Origin: Labyrinthula sp. Ha
Taxonomy: Eukaryota; Sar; Bigyra; Labyrinthulida; Labyrinthulaceae
NCBI GenBank assembly: GCA_015227615.1
Contig: JAALGZ010000029.1
Location: forward strand, 186,001 to 250,000
Direction: 5' to 3'
DNA: 64,000 nucleotides
A program made the translations under genes and the position numbers. Numbering within the stretch: the first letter of the stretch is position 1; each line of letters starts with the position of its first letter. Below, one piece after another: positions 48,597 to 59,877 of this stretch. The notes under the pieces were generated by a model that saw only the letters and a list, made by a program, of their open reading frames with translations, made no database searches and was not told where the DNA came from.

Positions 48597-49970
48597 TTAT
48601 TTATTGTTAGCAGCTTCTAACCACTCACCTTGATTACCTCGAATCCTTCTAGAATAATCTCCAAAGATCTGAGGGGAAACATATTCAACCGTCGCAACCA
48701 TGTTTTGGACAAAGTTCTTGATAAAAAACATTGTATTCTTGGGTAAACTTTTGTACACTTGTTCCATTTCAGTTTCTTGTATGTCCTCTTGTAAATGCAA
48801 TAGCTGTTGAACCAGATCGTCCATGCTTTCAATGTCTATCTCACTTCCAGCAACGCTCTCTAAATTATTTTGCAGCACGGTCATTGCTTTTGTTTCCACT
48901 CCCAGAATAGCTGACCAAGTTTGTGCGTCACTAAAGTTTCTAACCAAGTTTGCTAAATCAGCTATCTTCATCAAAGCACACAACTCCCCTTCCCGAAGAA
49001 ACTTTCCTTTTTCTGCTTTTCTTTGTTCTGCATGCGCTTTTGCCACGTTACAAAACTGTTCACTTTTTGAAATGTCCGTTGAATCTATTAAAAGTTTAAT
49101 TAAATCAGTGAACCGTTTAAGTTGCTCGGATGTAAAATATTTATCTTCTTTAAAGAGTTCAGTTTTGGAGAAAAGGTCAAGCGTTAAGTTAATATGATAT
49201 TCTTCAAGCGAGTTGAAACCTTTTAATAAGCCTATGCTTTTGAGGAAAGGGGTTGATGCACCGGGGTGGCCTATATCATGACAGAGGGCCGCGATTAGAG
49301 CAGCGAAAGATGAAATGGGATTCACTTTTTGTTGCACATGAGTTGTTAGCATGGTAAAAAGAAGCTGCATTACATCTAAAGCATGTAGAAAGCTGTGAAA
49401 ACTGGTTCTATGGTACTTTTCACTAACTGCCTTCACAAAATCTTTTATATCCTTTTTCAGTTCATCCTCTTCTACATAAAGTGGAAACTTTATTTTATTC
49501 ACTTCTTTATCCAGCGTTCTGTTTTTTCTTCCTCTTTTTGTTTTGTATAAACTTTCATGACTTTCAGTAGCTGTTAATGTCAAAAACTTTTTAACGGTCT
49601 TCTTTGGAGCAAGTTCTCGGAATTTATTTTGCCCGTTAAAATTGTGAAAAGGAAAGTTCGAGAGACCTTGAAGAAGCATTTCAACAGCAAGCTTACAAGC
49701 ATCAGGAACGGTAACAGAAAGGGCTGAAAATTCGTATCCAGTGAAAATAAGATGTTTGATTCGTTTTCGGCGTTTAAGATCTGTGGCCTTAGGTAGTTGC
49801 TTTCTTTGGGGTAGGTTCTTCTCACTTAGAATCGGGCTAAGTGACGCTGCACCAGGCCCTCTGATCGGCATTGAGGAAAAAGATGTCTTAGTTGTAGACG
49901 GTGCCATCCGGGACAAGTTGGAAACAAAGTGCTTTTTTCGTCGGTTCCCTTTCATAAAATTCATTTTCAT
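48597..49970 (-). CDS. Class I cyclic-nucleotide phosphodiesterase
   Basis: From ATG 49970 (the open frame extends 18 bases further only with TTG) the protein has 457 residues without introns. The catalytic HD domain spans about residues 165-445. Key blocks are FHSFLHALDVMQ (family YHNxxHAxDV: catalytic and metal His), ALCHDIGHPG (metal HD), EYHINL, STDIS (family TDxxxH, last His absent) and KIADLANLVR (last metal Asp). The metal ligands are kept, but Asn of YHN is Ser, Asn of HPGxxN is Thr, and EHH is EYH, so substrate affinity may differ from textbook enzymes. The N-terminal ~160 residues are basic and unstructured, with no GAF, PAS or membrane segment. It hydrolyses cAMP and/or cGMP; specificity cannot be read from the sequence. 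Confidence 0.9.
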   Translation of the reverse strand: MKMNFMKGNRRKKHFVSNLSRMAPSTTKTSFSSMPIRGPGAASLSPILSEKNLPQRKQLPKATDLKRRKRIKHLIFTGYEFSALSVTVPDACKLAVEMLLQGLSNFPFHNFNGQNKFRELAPKKTVKKFLTLTATESHESLYKTKRGRKNRTLDKEVNKIKFPLYVEEDELKKDIKDFVKAVSEKYHRTSFHSFLHALDVMQLLFTMLTTHVQQKVNPISSFAALIAALCHDIGHPGASTPFLKSIGLLKGFNSLEEYHINLTLDLFSKTELFKEDKYFTSEQLKRFTDLIKLLIDSTDISKSEQFCNVAKAHAEQRKAEKGKFLREGELCALMKIADLANLVRNFSDAQTWSAILGVETKAMTVLQNNLESVAGSEIDIESMDDLVQQLLHLQEDIQETEMEQVYKSLPKNTMFFIKNFVQNMVATVEYVSPQIFGDYSRRIRGNQGEWLEAANNK

Positions 49971-52900
49971 TAATAAGATTGTATTCAAGGTGTTTGTGTT
50001 TCTCCAGAAAGTAGACTAGCTGTATCTGGGTGCAAGGAACTTGTAAAAAATATTTTGGTCTTCTTAATTTCAGAATATAAGTGAGGTTGTAAATATTAGA
50101 CGTAAATAATTTCTATTTACTGTTTTTCTATATTCTGTTTGGTTAAGTTGTTTATCAATCACACTTGCAAACTTTTAATTTTTGTTTTTGTTAATTTAGA
50201 ATTCACTGTATTCACCTTTGCTTGTAGAAATAGGACAATGCCCTCTTTAAAATTCTCCCTGTGCCGTCATGGACTCCCTTAGCAGCACGAGACTTGCCGG
50301 GAGTTTTATATTTCCTAAAATGAGACGAGAGTTGATTTCTATTTTTTATGTCTCGTTGAATAGGATTCAGAGACCTATTATATGGATCTTACTAGAAAGT
50401 TGTTTTATGATGCTCTAGGTATTCAATACTGTGTAAACATTGATTAGCGAATTTTCTTCCTTAGAAGGATACTTTAGAGTCATGTCATCGTGTATAAGAT
50501 TAAAATAGGTTTATTGCACAGGTGTAAAGGTGGAGGTTAGTTAACATGGTATACTATCCCAAGGATAGTCTCCATTAGTTCCGTCTACTCTTGTGCTTTA
50601 ATAATGAAGCTTAAAGTCTTTTTCCTGTTTGATTTCGGAGAAACTTTAGATTCACCTATTACTACAACTTGGCACTTGAAACTAAAACTCTTAAGCGTTC
50701 CCCTTGCAAATCGAGTTGTAAGCGATATCACGTTAATATAAATCTTTCAGTGACAAAAAACGCTAAATTGTTAAAGAAAACATGTTAAAGCAGCCCGTTA
50801 TTTCTTAACTACCATGTTCCTATGGACAAACCCTTGGGATAAGGCTGATATACACCTCCTTATTATTTTCCCTTCTATAAGACTTCTTAATATAAACATT
50901 TGAAGTTCATAAAATATCTAACTCATAAACCTGTATACTCTATGTCGAGCTTGCAAGATCGAAATGGATATTACTTGATTCGAGTTTAAATCTTATCGAG
51001 AATACTCAATATCGTGTCTCGATAATGCACAGGCTTTAAATCAACTGGACACTTGTAGCGCCAAGAATTTGCTGTCATGCCCTTTCTGTACGTGCCATGT
51101 CTCATTGTATCGTAAGTTTTATTTATGGAAGAGTTTCAACTTCTGAAAAATTCTTTGAACATTCACTGAATACATCTAAATGGAAGGTAACGATATTATG
51201 AATTCCTATAATGCCTGGAACGTAACACAAATAGTACTGTATCTTTCGTACATTTCAGAGTCAGTCGGAGTTTATACCGACCATATATTATCAAAACTCC
51301 CGGGAGAAATAAGACTGTATTTATCGTAAGAAAGTGGCAATTAATTCCGAATGCGGGACAATAATATTTGTTCATGAACATATATCATGAGTTCTTGTTA
51401 AAATCAAATATTGTACGGAATCTATGGAAGCAACTAGTTGCAATGTAACAAACATGTTTTGAGATGAATAATAGGGAAAAAGTAACAAGAGTTAGTAACT
51501 AAATATTCTTTATGTTATCAAAGAATAAGAATAAGATTAGTTTCTTTCAAACTTAATGTTTACACTCTCAACTAGGATGAAACAGGAGATTGTCAGTGTG
51601 CTATCTAGGACTCAAAGTGATGTGTAGACTTGGCTTTCACGAAACCAGCTACTTCCCTACAACCGCAATTATAAACTAGTTTAGGGCTAACTTTTGCAAT
51701 TCTACATTCAATTTTTGCTTTTTGAAAACAAAAAACTTAGACTTGCTTTGGTGAGAGAAATCCTTGCAAACAGCAACGTCTACACTTTAATTACTCGAAA
51801 CTCTAACTTTCAAAAAATACTAGGAGATGGCAAACTATGTGTACAGCTCTATGAATGCTCATTTTATTTTACTTCTCAGAGCCCACAAGTTTATTGTGCT
51901 AGGGTAACCGCATTTTATTGCTATGGTGAAGAGTAAAACTAGGACAAGTTTTGGTTTTTTAATGCCAAAAGCACGTCTTGCACAGCCTGTTAAAAGATCT
52001 AGCTTAAATCTATAAACTAAGCCATCCTCTACTTTAAATGCTTTGGAACAGAATGTATTTTTTACCGAATTCGCTTGGGTTTGCTTTAGTATCAGTCTAT
52101 TTTTTCTTTGTGATGTTTGTTATCACTCTATCTCCTATGCACATCTAGTGAGCAAGAATTGTTCACTTGTTATTCTCTTACAGGTGTTCGATAACTTGAT
52201 ATGGAAATAATATCAAAGAACCATCGCAAAGATTCTTTGCGTCGAGAATGTTCTTTCGTGTTTAATCTAGTTGATCCTCCATATACACCTGGTTATATTT
52301 GGATTCCCAGGATTGTGATTATTCAACCCAATCATATGAATTACCAAAGGTAAAGTTTGTTATTATTGAAAACGTTATAGAATATGATCATTCGTTTCGT
52401 CTGACAGAGGGAACTTCCCGGTATTGATTCTAACCAAGCCAACAAATTCATTAGCGCTAACTTCGTAAAATATATATATATATCGATAGATCTGATTTTC
52501 AGTGCTGTTTTAACATATTCTCCTTTAAAGCCAGGCTCAATTACTCTATGGGCACCCATAATTGGGGTGCAAAGTCAAAATATTTCATTAAAGTGAATTT
52601 GAGGATCTTTAAACTCACCCAAAGTAGATATGGAAGTCTTGATAAAAGTTAAGACTTAGCTATGAAACACCAACACCAGAATGAATAGTTTTTTAAAATT
52701 GTCATATAGTTCTATACATTTCCCCCAAAACCATTAGAAACCCCTTAAAAGTTCTAATAAAACTGTTCAAAAATTCTTAAAGATATTCGCAAAAGACTTG
52801 TTGAGTTCCAGAATCAATCCATTGTTCAAAACCCTTTAGTAAACTCCCTACTCAGGAAGCCTCATTGAGTTCCTCAGTCGAAACTCATTTCTTACTGAAT

Positions 52901-55900
52901 ACGATGTTGAGACTCGTGTGCTCTACTTCAGTTTTTCGGAAAGCTCCTCAAAACTTCGAATGAGTTTCACTAAAAACTCACTGTTTACCCTTATCCATCA
53001 GTTTTACCCTTATTCCGAGTGATTAGTATGTGAGTTATTTGAAAGTTCAAGTATTTGTGTGTGGTAATCGGTAGTTCAAGTTCAAATACTCAAAAAAAAA
53101 GAACCTCAAGGAGCAACATAAATATGACAGTAAGTTCCATAAAATGATTTCAATAGCTATAATTCGTCTTCCGACTCTGGGTTTCTCGGCTGCCAAGAAA
53201 TAACCAGTTAGTGTATCGTGTCTATGGGAAGTTTAGAAAATTCTACTATATTATAATTAGAAGTGCAAGCCGAAAGAAGCGACTTAGAATACTCCGATAT
53301 CAAAGTGTGTTTGAAAATTCTGTCCAGTTGAGTAGCACTTAGTATACTCCTTCGATCAGGTATATAGTTCCATTGTTGTATAGTTCACTATGCCATACTC
53401 TGAAAATTTGGCATAGACATTTGAATTGTGATTATGTAAAGTTTGATAAAGAACTCAGAGTGATAGCAAGTTCACTCGTCACTAGACCTGACCCCAGACT
53501 TCGGTTACTTAAGAAATACATCTTATTTTGACATCTCGGATTGTGAGACGCAAACACAGTTCTTTTAAATATTTGCATTTTGCTATTTCTTCTTAAACAA
53601 ACCAAACACTTCAAGGTCCAGTTTCAGGATTGCTTATTAAGAACACGTTCTAAATATTCCGGTGCAGAATCCACTAGTAGAGAAAGTTGCATAAGTCATA
53701 AACACCCCAGAAAACCTTTACACAAAAAATTAAAAGTCTATTAAATACTGCAAGGCGAAAACCTGTGTGTACCCGATAGATATTTATCTCAGTGGACATC
53801 AAACACCCTAAAGAACCATCAACTGTTTGTTTTCATAGCCTAAATTTATCAAGTGCTATGAATAAAAACTAGATGGAGCTTTTCCTTACACTGAATAATT
53901 ATTGATACCTCTCCAACATACCATTATTTCCTTCTTTTTGACAAGTCTTGCTTTCAAATGAAAACTTCCGAGATCATATTAGGTGACACACTCAAGACCA
54001 AAACTGTATATTTTCTCTAATTAAACCTTAGCTAACATCATAGCTAACTTATGTTTTTAAACCTTCTAGGACACCAACTAATTGCCATAGCAAGATTAGT
54101 TTATTGCATTCTTAATATTTCTTAGTTTCGGTTCACGATGCGTGAAAACTTGGTTTCATAAATAATTGTATTTTAAAATCTTAAACTTTCTTTGTATGCG
54201 TATCTGGACTGGGTAAAATAAGAACATCTGTGCTGCTTAGTTAGTCATAATTATTGTTCCAACGAGGGTTTACTGCCCCTTGGATAAGTACAAAACGCCA
54301 AGCAATATCTCTAGGAAAACTATGCCCTAGACGTTGTTTTCTCTTTTCAAACATCTATTGTGTACTTAATACCAATAAATATTATCATAACCGATCTGAA
54401 ATTTTTCAATAGAACCAAGTTCAACAAGCTTATATATATACAACTATAACTCTTGTGACTTAATTCTTAGTGTAGAACGAGGTGTCTCAACTAGACATCA
54501 GGTTTGCTAAGTATTTTTAATAATTATTTGATAATTGTTTTGATTCTGATTATCAATAAAAGAATTGGGCTTTTGGCCTTTGTAAAATGATTGTGATTTT
54601 ATTGTAATTATCAATTGATTATCAGAATAAAGATGGGTTATGCGACCCTGTCTTAAATTGCCAAGAATTTTTAAAAATTTTCTTCAACCTATGGCAACCG
54701 GGAAAAACTGGTCACATCATATGGGAATAATCCGGCTATAGGATGTGACTGGGTCATGTGCCTGGTATTCTTGAAGCTTTGTGTATGGTACAAAAATGGA
54801 AAAATCTTATTTGGCTATTTTGCAAAGAGTTTTGTGTCGCTTCCTTGTATTTATAAACATATGATTATCATTATTCAATCAAAATGGTTGTGAAATTATC
54901 CGAATCAACCAATAAGAAAAACAAAGGTAAACATTTTATTGCTAAACTATCAATAAATCAAATCGGATTCCTAGTACCAATGCAATTTCTTTTAATTACC
55001 TTCAGAAGGATTGAAAATTAATAATGCAACGTAAATTTCTTGTAGGAGAAAAAATATTTATTTATGGTTGACTATTGCGGAGCATTGAATGAAAAATCTA
55101 GCGATAGTTGCTAGTAATGTCGAGATGAAACCTGATGAATACATCGCACAAATGTTTATGTTGAATAGCTCGAGGGAAAAAATATCGTTTTTAGACAGTT
55201 TTTGGTATGAATTTAGCCAAAAGCCCGTAAATACTTCTTCAAAGAAATAGTTTATTTATACTTGTGAAACTACATACCACATCCCAGGTAAGAAATAATG
55301 CTTGATAAAAAAAGATTTAAAAGAACAACTTCTTATTAATGGTACCCATAGAGATGCACTCTTGCCATGGTAACCTATTTCAATACCAAAAATAATTTAC
55401 AGCCTGCTCAATCCATGGTGACTCTTTGCATTTCTCGCCGGGTAGATATAAGGTTAAAACTATGCTCTCATTGTTATTATAAAGAGAGTTTCCTATAAAA
55501 AACCTAAAACCCACGACACCATACTTTAAATTCAATAACTCAAGTTCTGGTGCTAAATCAATTCTCTCGAAGGACCACTAGCATGATGGCCTTATAATTT
55601 TCCGCCATTTCGAACCCTACAAGTGATTACCCTCAAGATACAACAAAAATACACTGTTAAAGAACTCAGCTTCAAAATATTTCTTTGAAAATAATCCAGG
55701 TGTTTGGATAACATTGACTGGGAAATGATATAGTTCTTTTTTCGCAGCTCATTTTTCATTCTGAATCAGTGGTATTAAGGTTACTCAGGAGATGGAAAGA
55801 GTAAACTATATACAAGAATGTTCTTTCTTCACATAATATATTTTTTGTTTCGATATTAGGATTTTTCCTCAATATAAACGATTTTCCGTTCAATATTTGA

Positions 55901-57613
55901 ATATTGCGGTAGGTCTAAAAAATTGACCCTGGGTATTTTTTGCCGAAGTATTTATAATGGAGAGAGCGGGATTATCGATTTGGACCATCATCACAACTTC
56001 TCTACCGTAAATATCAGTTTTGAAGCATTTCGGGAATTTGTTAACGGTCAATTTCAACGAATAAAGTTAACTTTCTCAATTCAGTGGGCAAAACTCTTAG
56101 TATTCAACTTCAGTTGGATTTATCATTGGATGAGATGTGTCTACACACTTTTCATCGCTTTGTATCTTGAATCAAGACATATAACACTACGCAATTTTCG
56201 GAGCAACGCAAATGGAGTTTCCTCCTATTAAAAATGAGCAGCATTTTTCTTAAGTATTGATGGGGAATCAGAAATGATTATGCGACCAAATATGATTTCA
56301 TTATATAATTTTGTGGTAGTGGTTCTGTAGGCAGAAATCATTAATGTGCTAGCATCAGTCATGGGATTTACATTTTGAGCACAACATGTATTGCTCATTA
56401 GGATTATTAAATCATTTCGAGTAATAGATACATTGAAAAAATGAGGAAACTCCTCCAGTTACTTTTGAAGAAAGAATATGAACATATCAAGTAAACAAGC
56501 TCTTGTTCTAATACTATTCTATAGAATTGGCATAACTGAAGCAAAAGCTCAACACATCAGTTCAAAGCTATATTCAGATACCAAAGCTTTCTAGAGAAAC
56601 GTTTAGTAATATTTTCCGGGAAATTTTACTCGAGAAAACTTGAATATTTTCCTTCAATCTTTGAAATAGACTGTACTCACACTAAATGTTGGTCCAAGAA
56701 TATTCTGCGATTGATGAAGGAAAATAAATTAGATTACCGTTCGATTGGACAGAAGTAAATAGAGATTCTCTCAGGATATGATTTTCACTATTGGGAATTA
56801 AGCTAAAAAGCCTAGATTCCTTATGCGAAGGTGAAACTTAAAAGTTTCGCCTAGATATTGGGATTTGTTTGTCCTGGCAAGCGCCTGTGTTCCAAAATTA
56901 TAATAAGAAACGCTCGAAAATATACTCAGTGCAGATAAATTAAGATTAAACTGCGCAGATATAACACATCGCAAAAATAACTTTGAGTTTTTTTTGAAAA
57001 GTTTCTCCAAATTAATGGAACTACTCTAATAAATGTCTTTCCAACAGGATTCATCTTTTAACATTAGAAAAATAAACTAAGAGTTAAAAAGCTGCTTTTT
57101 CTGCAATTAATATATTCCAACCTATTCTAAGACTTGGTCAATTTGAGCCCTCACCATTATCTACCCCAAAAAATTCTAATCGTGGTGTTACTAACTAGCG
57201 ATTTAGTTATCTTCAAAGCAGACAGGACGCTGCCCATCGAAATGCGAAATTCAAGTTCTCATACTAGACGGGCTTGAAAACAAGGTCATCACCTAACCAG
57301 ATTTATAGTCAAAAACATATACGAAACCTCGCTGGGCGCGCTAGTACTGACGGAGCCAATAAAACTTTAAAATAATTTTTCTCTCCGACACTTTGGCTTA
57401 TATCTTGTTCTAATGCTCTAAGTCAGAGTCTTGTCTTCGCAACAAGATTATTATCATTCTTGATATTTGATTTTGGGCAATTCTTATTTGGTTCTTTCGT
57501 CTATTCTCGTTTCAGCTAAAGAAAAAATTTGAAAACCAAATCGAAAATAAATTACTTTAGAAAGGTTTTCGTTAAACCAGATCAACTTCTGCTAACCGTT
57601 AGACTAAATACAG
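49971..57613. other. 7.6-kb gene desert
   Basis: No gene supported. Open frames at 51694-51936 and 55923-56231 (+) have no motif. An imperfect inverted repeat built on TGATTATCA lies near 54520-54640, and similar strings occur near 27089, suggesting a dispersed AT-rich repeat. An AT run lies near 52469-52482. Confidence 0.4.
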
Positions 57614-58893
57614 ATGAAAATATTAGCAATAAAACTTGATTTTGTTATTGCGCTGGTTTTTGCGGCACCACTTAGTATACACGGGTACATACAAGTTTTT
57701 CTCTTGCCCAGAAAGTTATACTCCTTGAGAACAGTTTACTTTTGTGTTATTATCTTAGGCAAGACGAAGAACCGGAAGAGGAGGAGGAGAATGGTGATTT
57801 TTTAGACGAAATGATAGATTTTTTTGGTGATCTTCAGGAAGATAACGAAGTGGTATTTTTTGTTGTGGTTGGAGCCATAAGTGCTTCTTTTTTATTTCTC
57901 TGTTGCGTTTGTTGTCTTTACATCTCTGAACTTTGCTGTTACCGAAAGAGCAAAAAGGACAGAGAGATGGAGCGAAGGCGACAACTTGAGCTCATCTCTT
58001 CATATGATACACAGCAACATATGCGCCATCAACAGCAAATGCCAGTTCAACAGGCTGCGCCCAACAATATTGTGTTTCGTTTTGTGATGCCTGCTGGTCA
58101 GAGAACTTTGGATCGACTGAGAGGAAGAACTCCAAATAGAAATCATTATGAAGAGCAATCTGTTGAGCGAGGATATATACCTGAAACTGGGCAAGACAAT
58201 AGATTTAACCTTGCAAGACCTAATAATGAACATTTTAGTCATGACTCAAGTCGCCAGGGAGGCGAGGTAGAGAGTTCAAACCGGCAAACAAAATCTGGAA
58301 AAGATGTGAGCGACGCATATATTCCTGATGTTGGAAAAAAAACCAGTTATAGCAACTCGTTTTCAGCCTTATTCAGCAGGAATCCCAACCGCGGATTTTC
58401 TTTCTTTGGAAGTGCTAGGGGTGTTAATCAGAATCAAAACTCCATCCAAACACCAGATCCTCAAGCAGCTGGTGAGTATAGGGGTCTAATGCCTATGAAC
58501 TTATCTTCAGGTATGGGAAGAACTCCTGGAGACGGCTTTGATGATGAAGATGATGAACAATTCACACCAGAACCTAGTAACAAGTATGGGAACAGATATC
58601 GTAACGTTTCTTCATTTGATGAAGCAGATTCTTTTGAGGCCGCAGACTCAACACCTTCAGGGAGGAGAATGGCTCCTGCTGCACCTGGAGAAACAACGCT
58701 CTACCGAAATATAAAGGAAAGATTTCCACAACTTTCTGTGAAGCCTGTCGGTCGAAGAGGATTACCTAGTTTTTTAAGAGGTGACAGCTATAGATTTAGC
58801 TTTAAAGGGGGAAGACGAAAACCCAAGCCAACTGTATCTGAGGCCGCAGAAGCTAGGAAGAAATTAGGGCTCAATGAAAGTCCAACTTTTTAG
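57614..58893 (+). CDS. Single-pass type I membrane protein of unknown function
   Basis: Exon 1 begins at ATG 57614 with a hydrophobic signal peptide (FVIALVFAAPLSIH). It must splice to the long exon beginning at 57759 in phase 2; the donor is either GT 57685 (74-bp intron) or GT 57715 (44-bp intron), both ending TCTTAG at 57758. The long exon codes a short, highly acidic extracellular segment (QDEEPEEEEENGDFLDE...LQEDNE), one transmembrane helix with many cysteines (FFVVVGAISASFLFLCCVCCLYI), a basic stop-transfer (CYRKSKKDREMERRR), and a ~300-residue cytosolic tail that is Gln/Asn/Ser-rich with arginine patches and FSFF/FSALFSR repeats near the middle. I recognise no family. The short extracellular part and long tail suggest a receptor-less anchor or adaptor. 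The intron is longer than any other here, so the 5' structure is uncertain. Confidence 0.65.
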
Positions 58894-59297
58894 GTCCTTG
58901 GGAATTATCTTGGCCCTTGCTAATAGAAGAAATGAATGTTTACTTAGATATCCTACTATGGAGTTTGAACTATTACATTGAATATAGGCTAGCTGTTCAA
59001 ATACGTGGTGCATTAGTGTCTTTTATAATTAACTTTTCCATTAATTCTCAGTATCGTATATATGCCTGTACTGCGGGTTTTCCTTTTAGTTTGAATATTA
59101 ACTACGAATTGTGCTATTGAAGTTTTCCCTAAATATAGTTTTAGCATACTTCTCTCTTCCCTTATAAATGTTTTTTTAGTTTTTTAGTTTCTTATAATTG
59201 ATACTCGACAATCGATACTTCCATTTGATAAGTTAAAGTATCTTCTCCGATATAAACTCAGTACAGCATTACCATAATTGAAGAAACCGTTGTAAAT
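58894..59297. other. Intergenic interval upstream of ARL2
   Basis: 404 bases between two genes on the same strand. It must contain the 3' end of the membrane-protein gene and the ARL2 promoter. No specific signal is recognised. Confidence 0.35.
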
Positions 59298-59877
59298 ATG
59301 GGTTTGTTAACAATTATAAAGAAGACGAAGCGAAAAGAAAAACATTTGCGTATACTGATCCTTGGTTTAGATAATTCAGGTCCAAATTCTCTCAATTTTA
59401 TACTTAGGAAAGACTACTTTTGTAAAAAGTTTTCTTGATCAACCAACTGACACCATATCTCCGACTCTTGGATTTCAGATTTCCTCTCACGTTTACTCGT
59501 TGAAAGAAGAAGAAGCAATAAAACAGTTTAATATAAACCTATGGGATGTAGGTGGTCAAAGAACTATCAGAGCATACTGGAGAAACTATTTTGAGAAAAC
59601 AGACGCGTTGATATTCGTAGTGGATTCAAGCGACTTGCAAAGGATGAAGGAATGTAATGAAGAACTTGAAAAGCTGAAGAGAGAGAATGATCTCCGCAAT
59701 ACTGTTTTACTAATTGTCGCCAATAAACAAGACAAAGAAAATTCTGTTTCTGTACAAGAGATGAATAAAATTTTCGATGAAAAAGTTCTACCAGCAAGCG
59801 CTTTACATAATACAGGGGTAAGAGATTCTATGGAATATGTTGTTCGTCAAGCTGTGAAAAAATTATATATTCTTTAA
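59298..59877 (+). CDS. ARL2: ARL2 small GTPase
   Basis: Two exons (59298-59379 and 59408-59877) across a 28-bp GTCCAA...CTTAG intron give 183 residues; human ARL2 has 184. The start [20 protein letters not shown] matches ARL2 closely, including Gly2. The P-loop is GLDNSGKTT (the intron splits its Gly codon), switch I carries TISPTLGF, switch [20 protein letters not shown], and the guanine motif is NKQD. ARL2 works with tubulin cofactors in tubulin folding and with UNC119/PDE6D-type carriers in delivering lipidated proteins to cilia. An insert of about 7 residues after the switch I strand (SLKEEEA) is unusual. Its TAA overlaps the stop of the opposite-strand gene. Confidence 0.95.

Noticed and set aside
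55600-55640. TTCGAA-type box resembling a tRNA B box
   Set aside because: The flanking bases do not form a T stem and there is no A box at the right distance.
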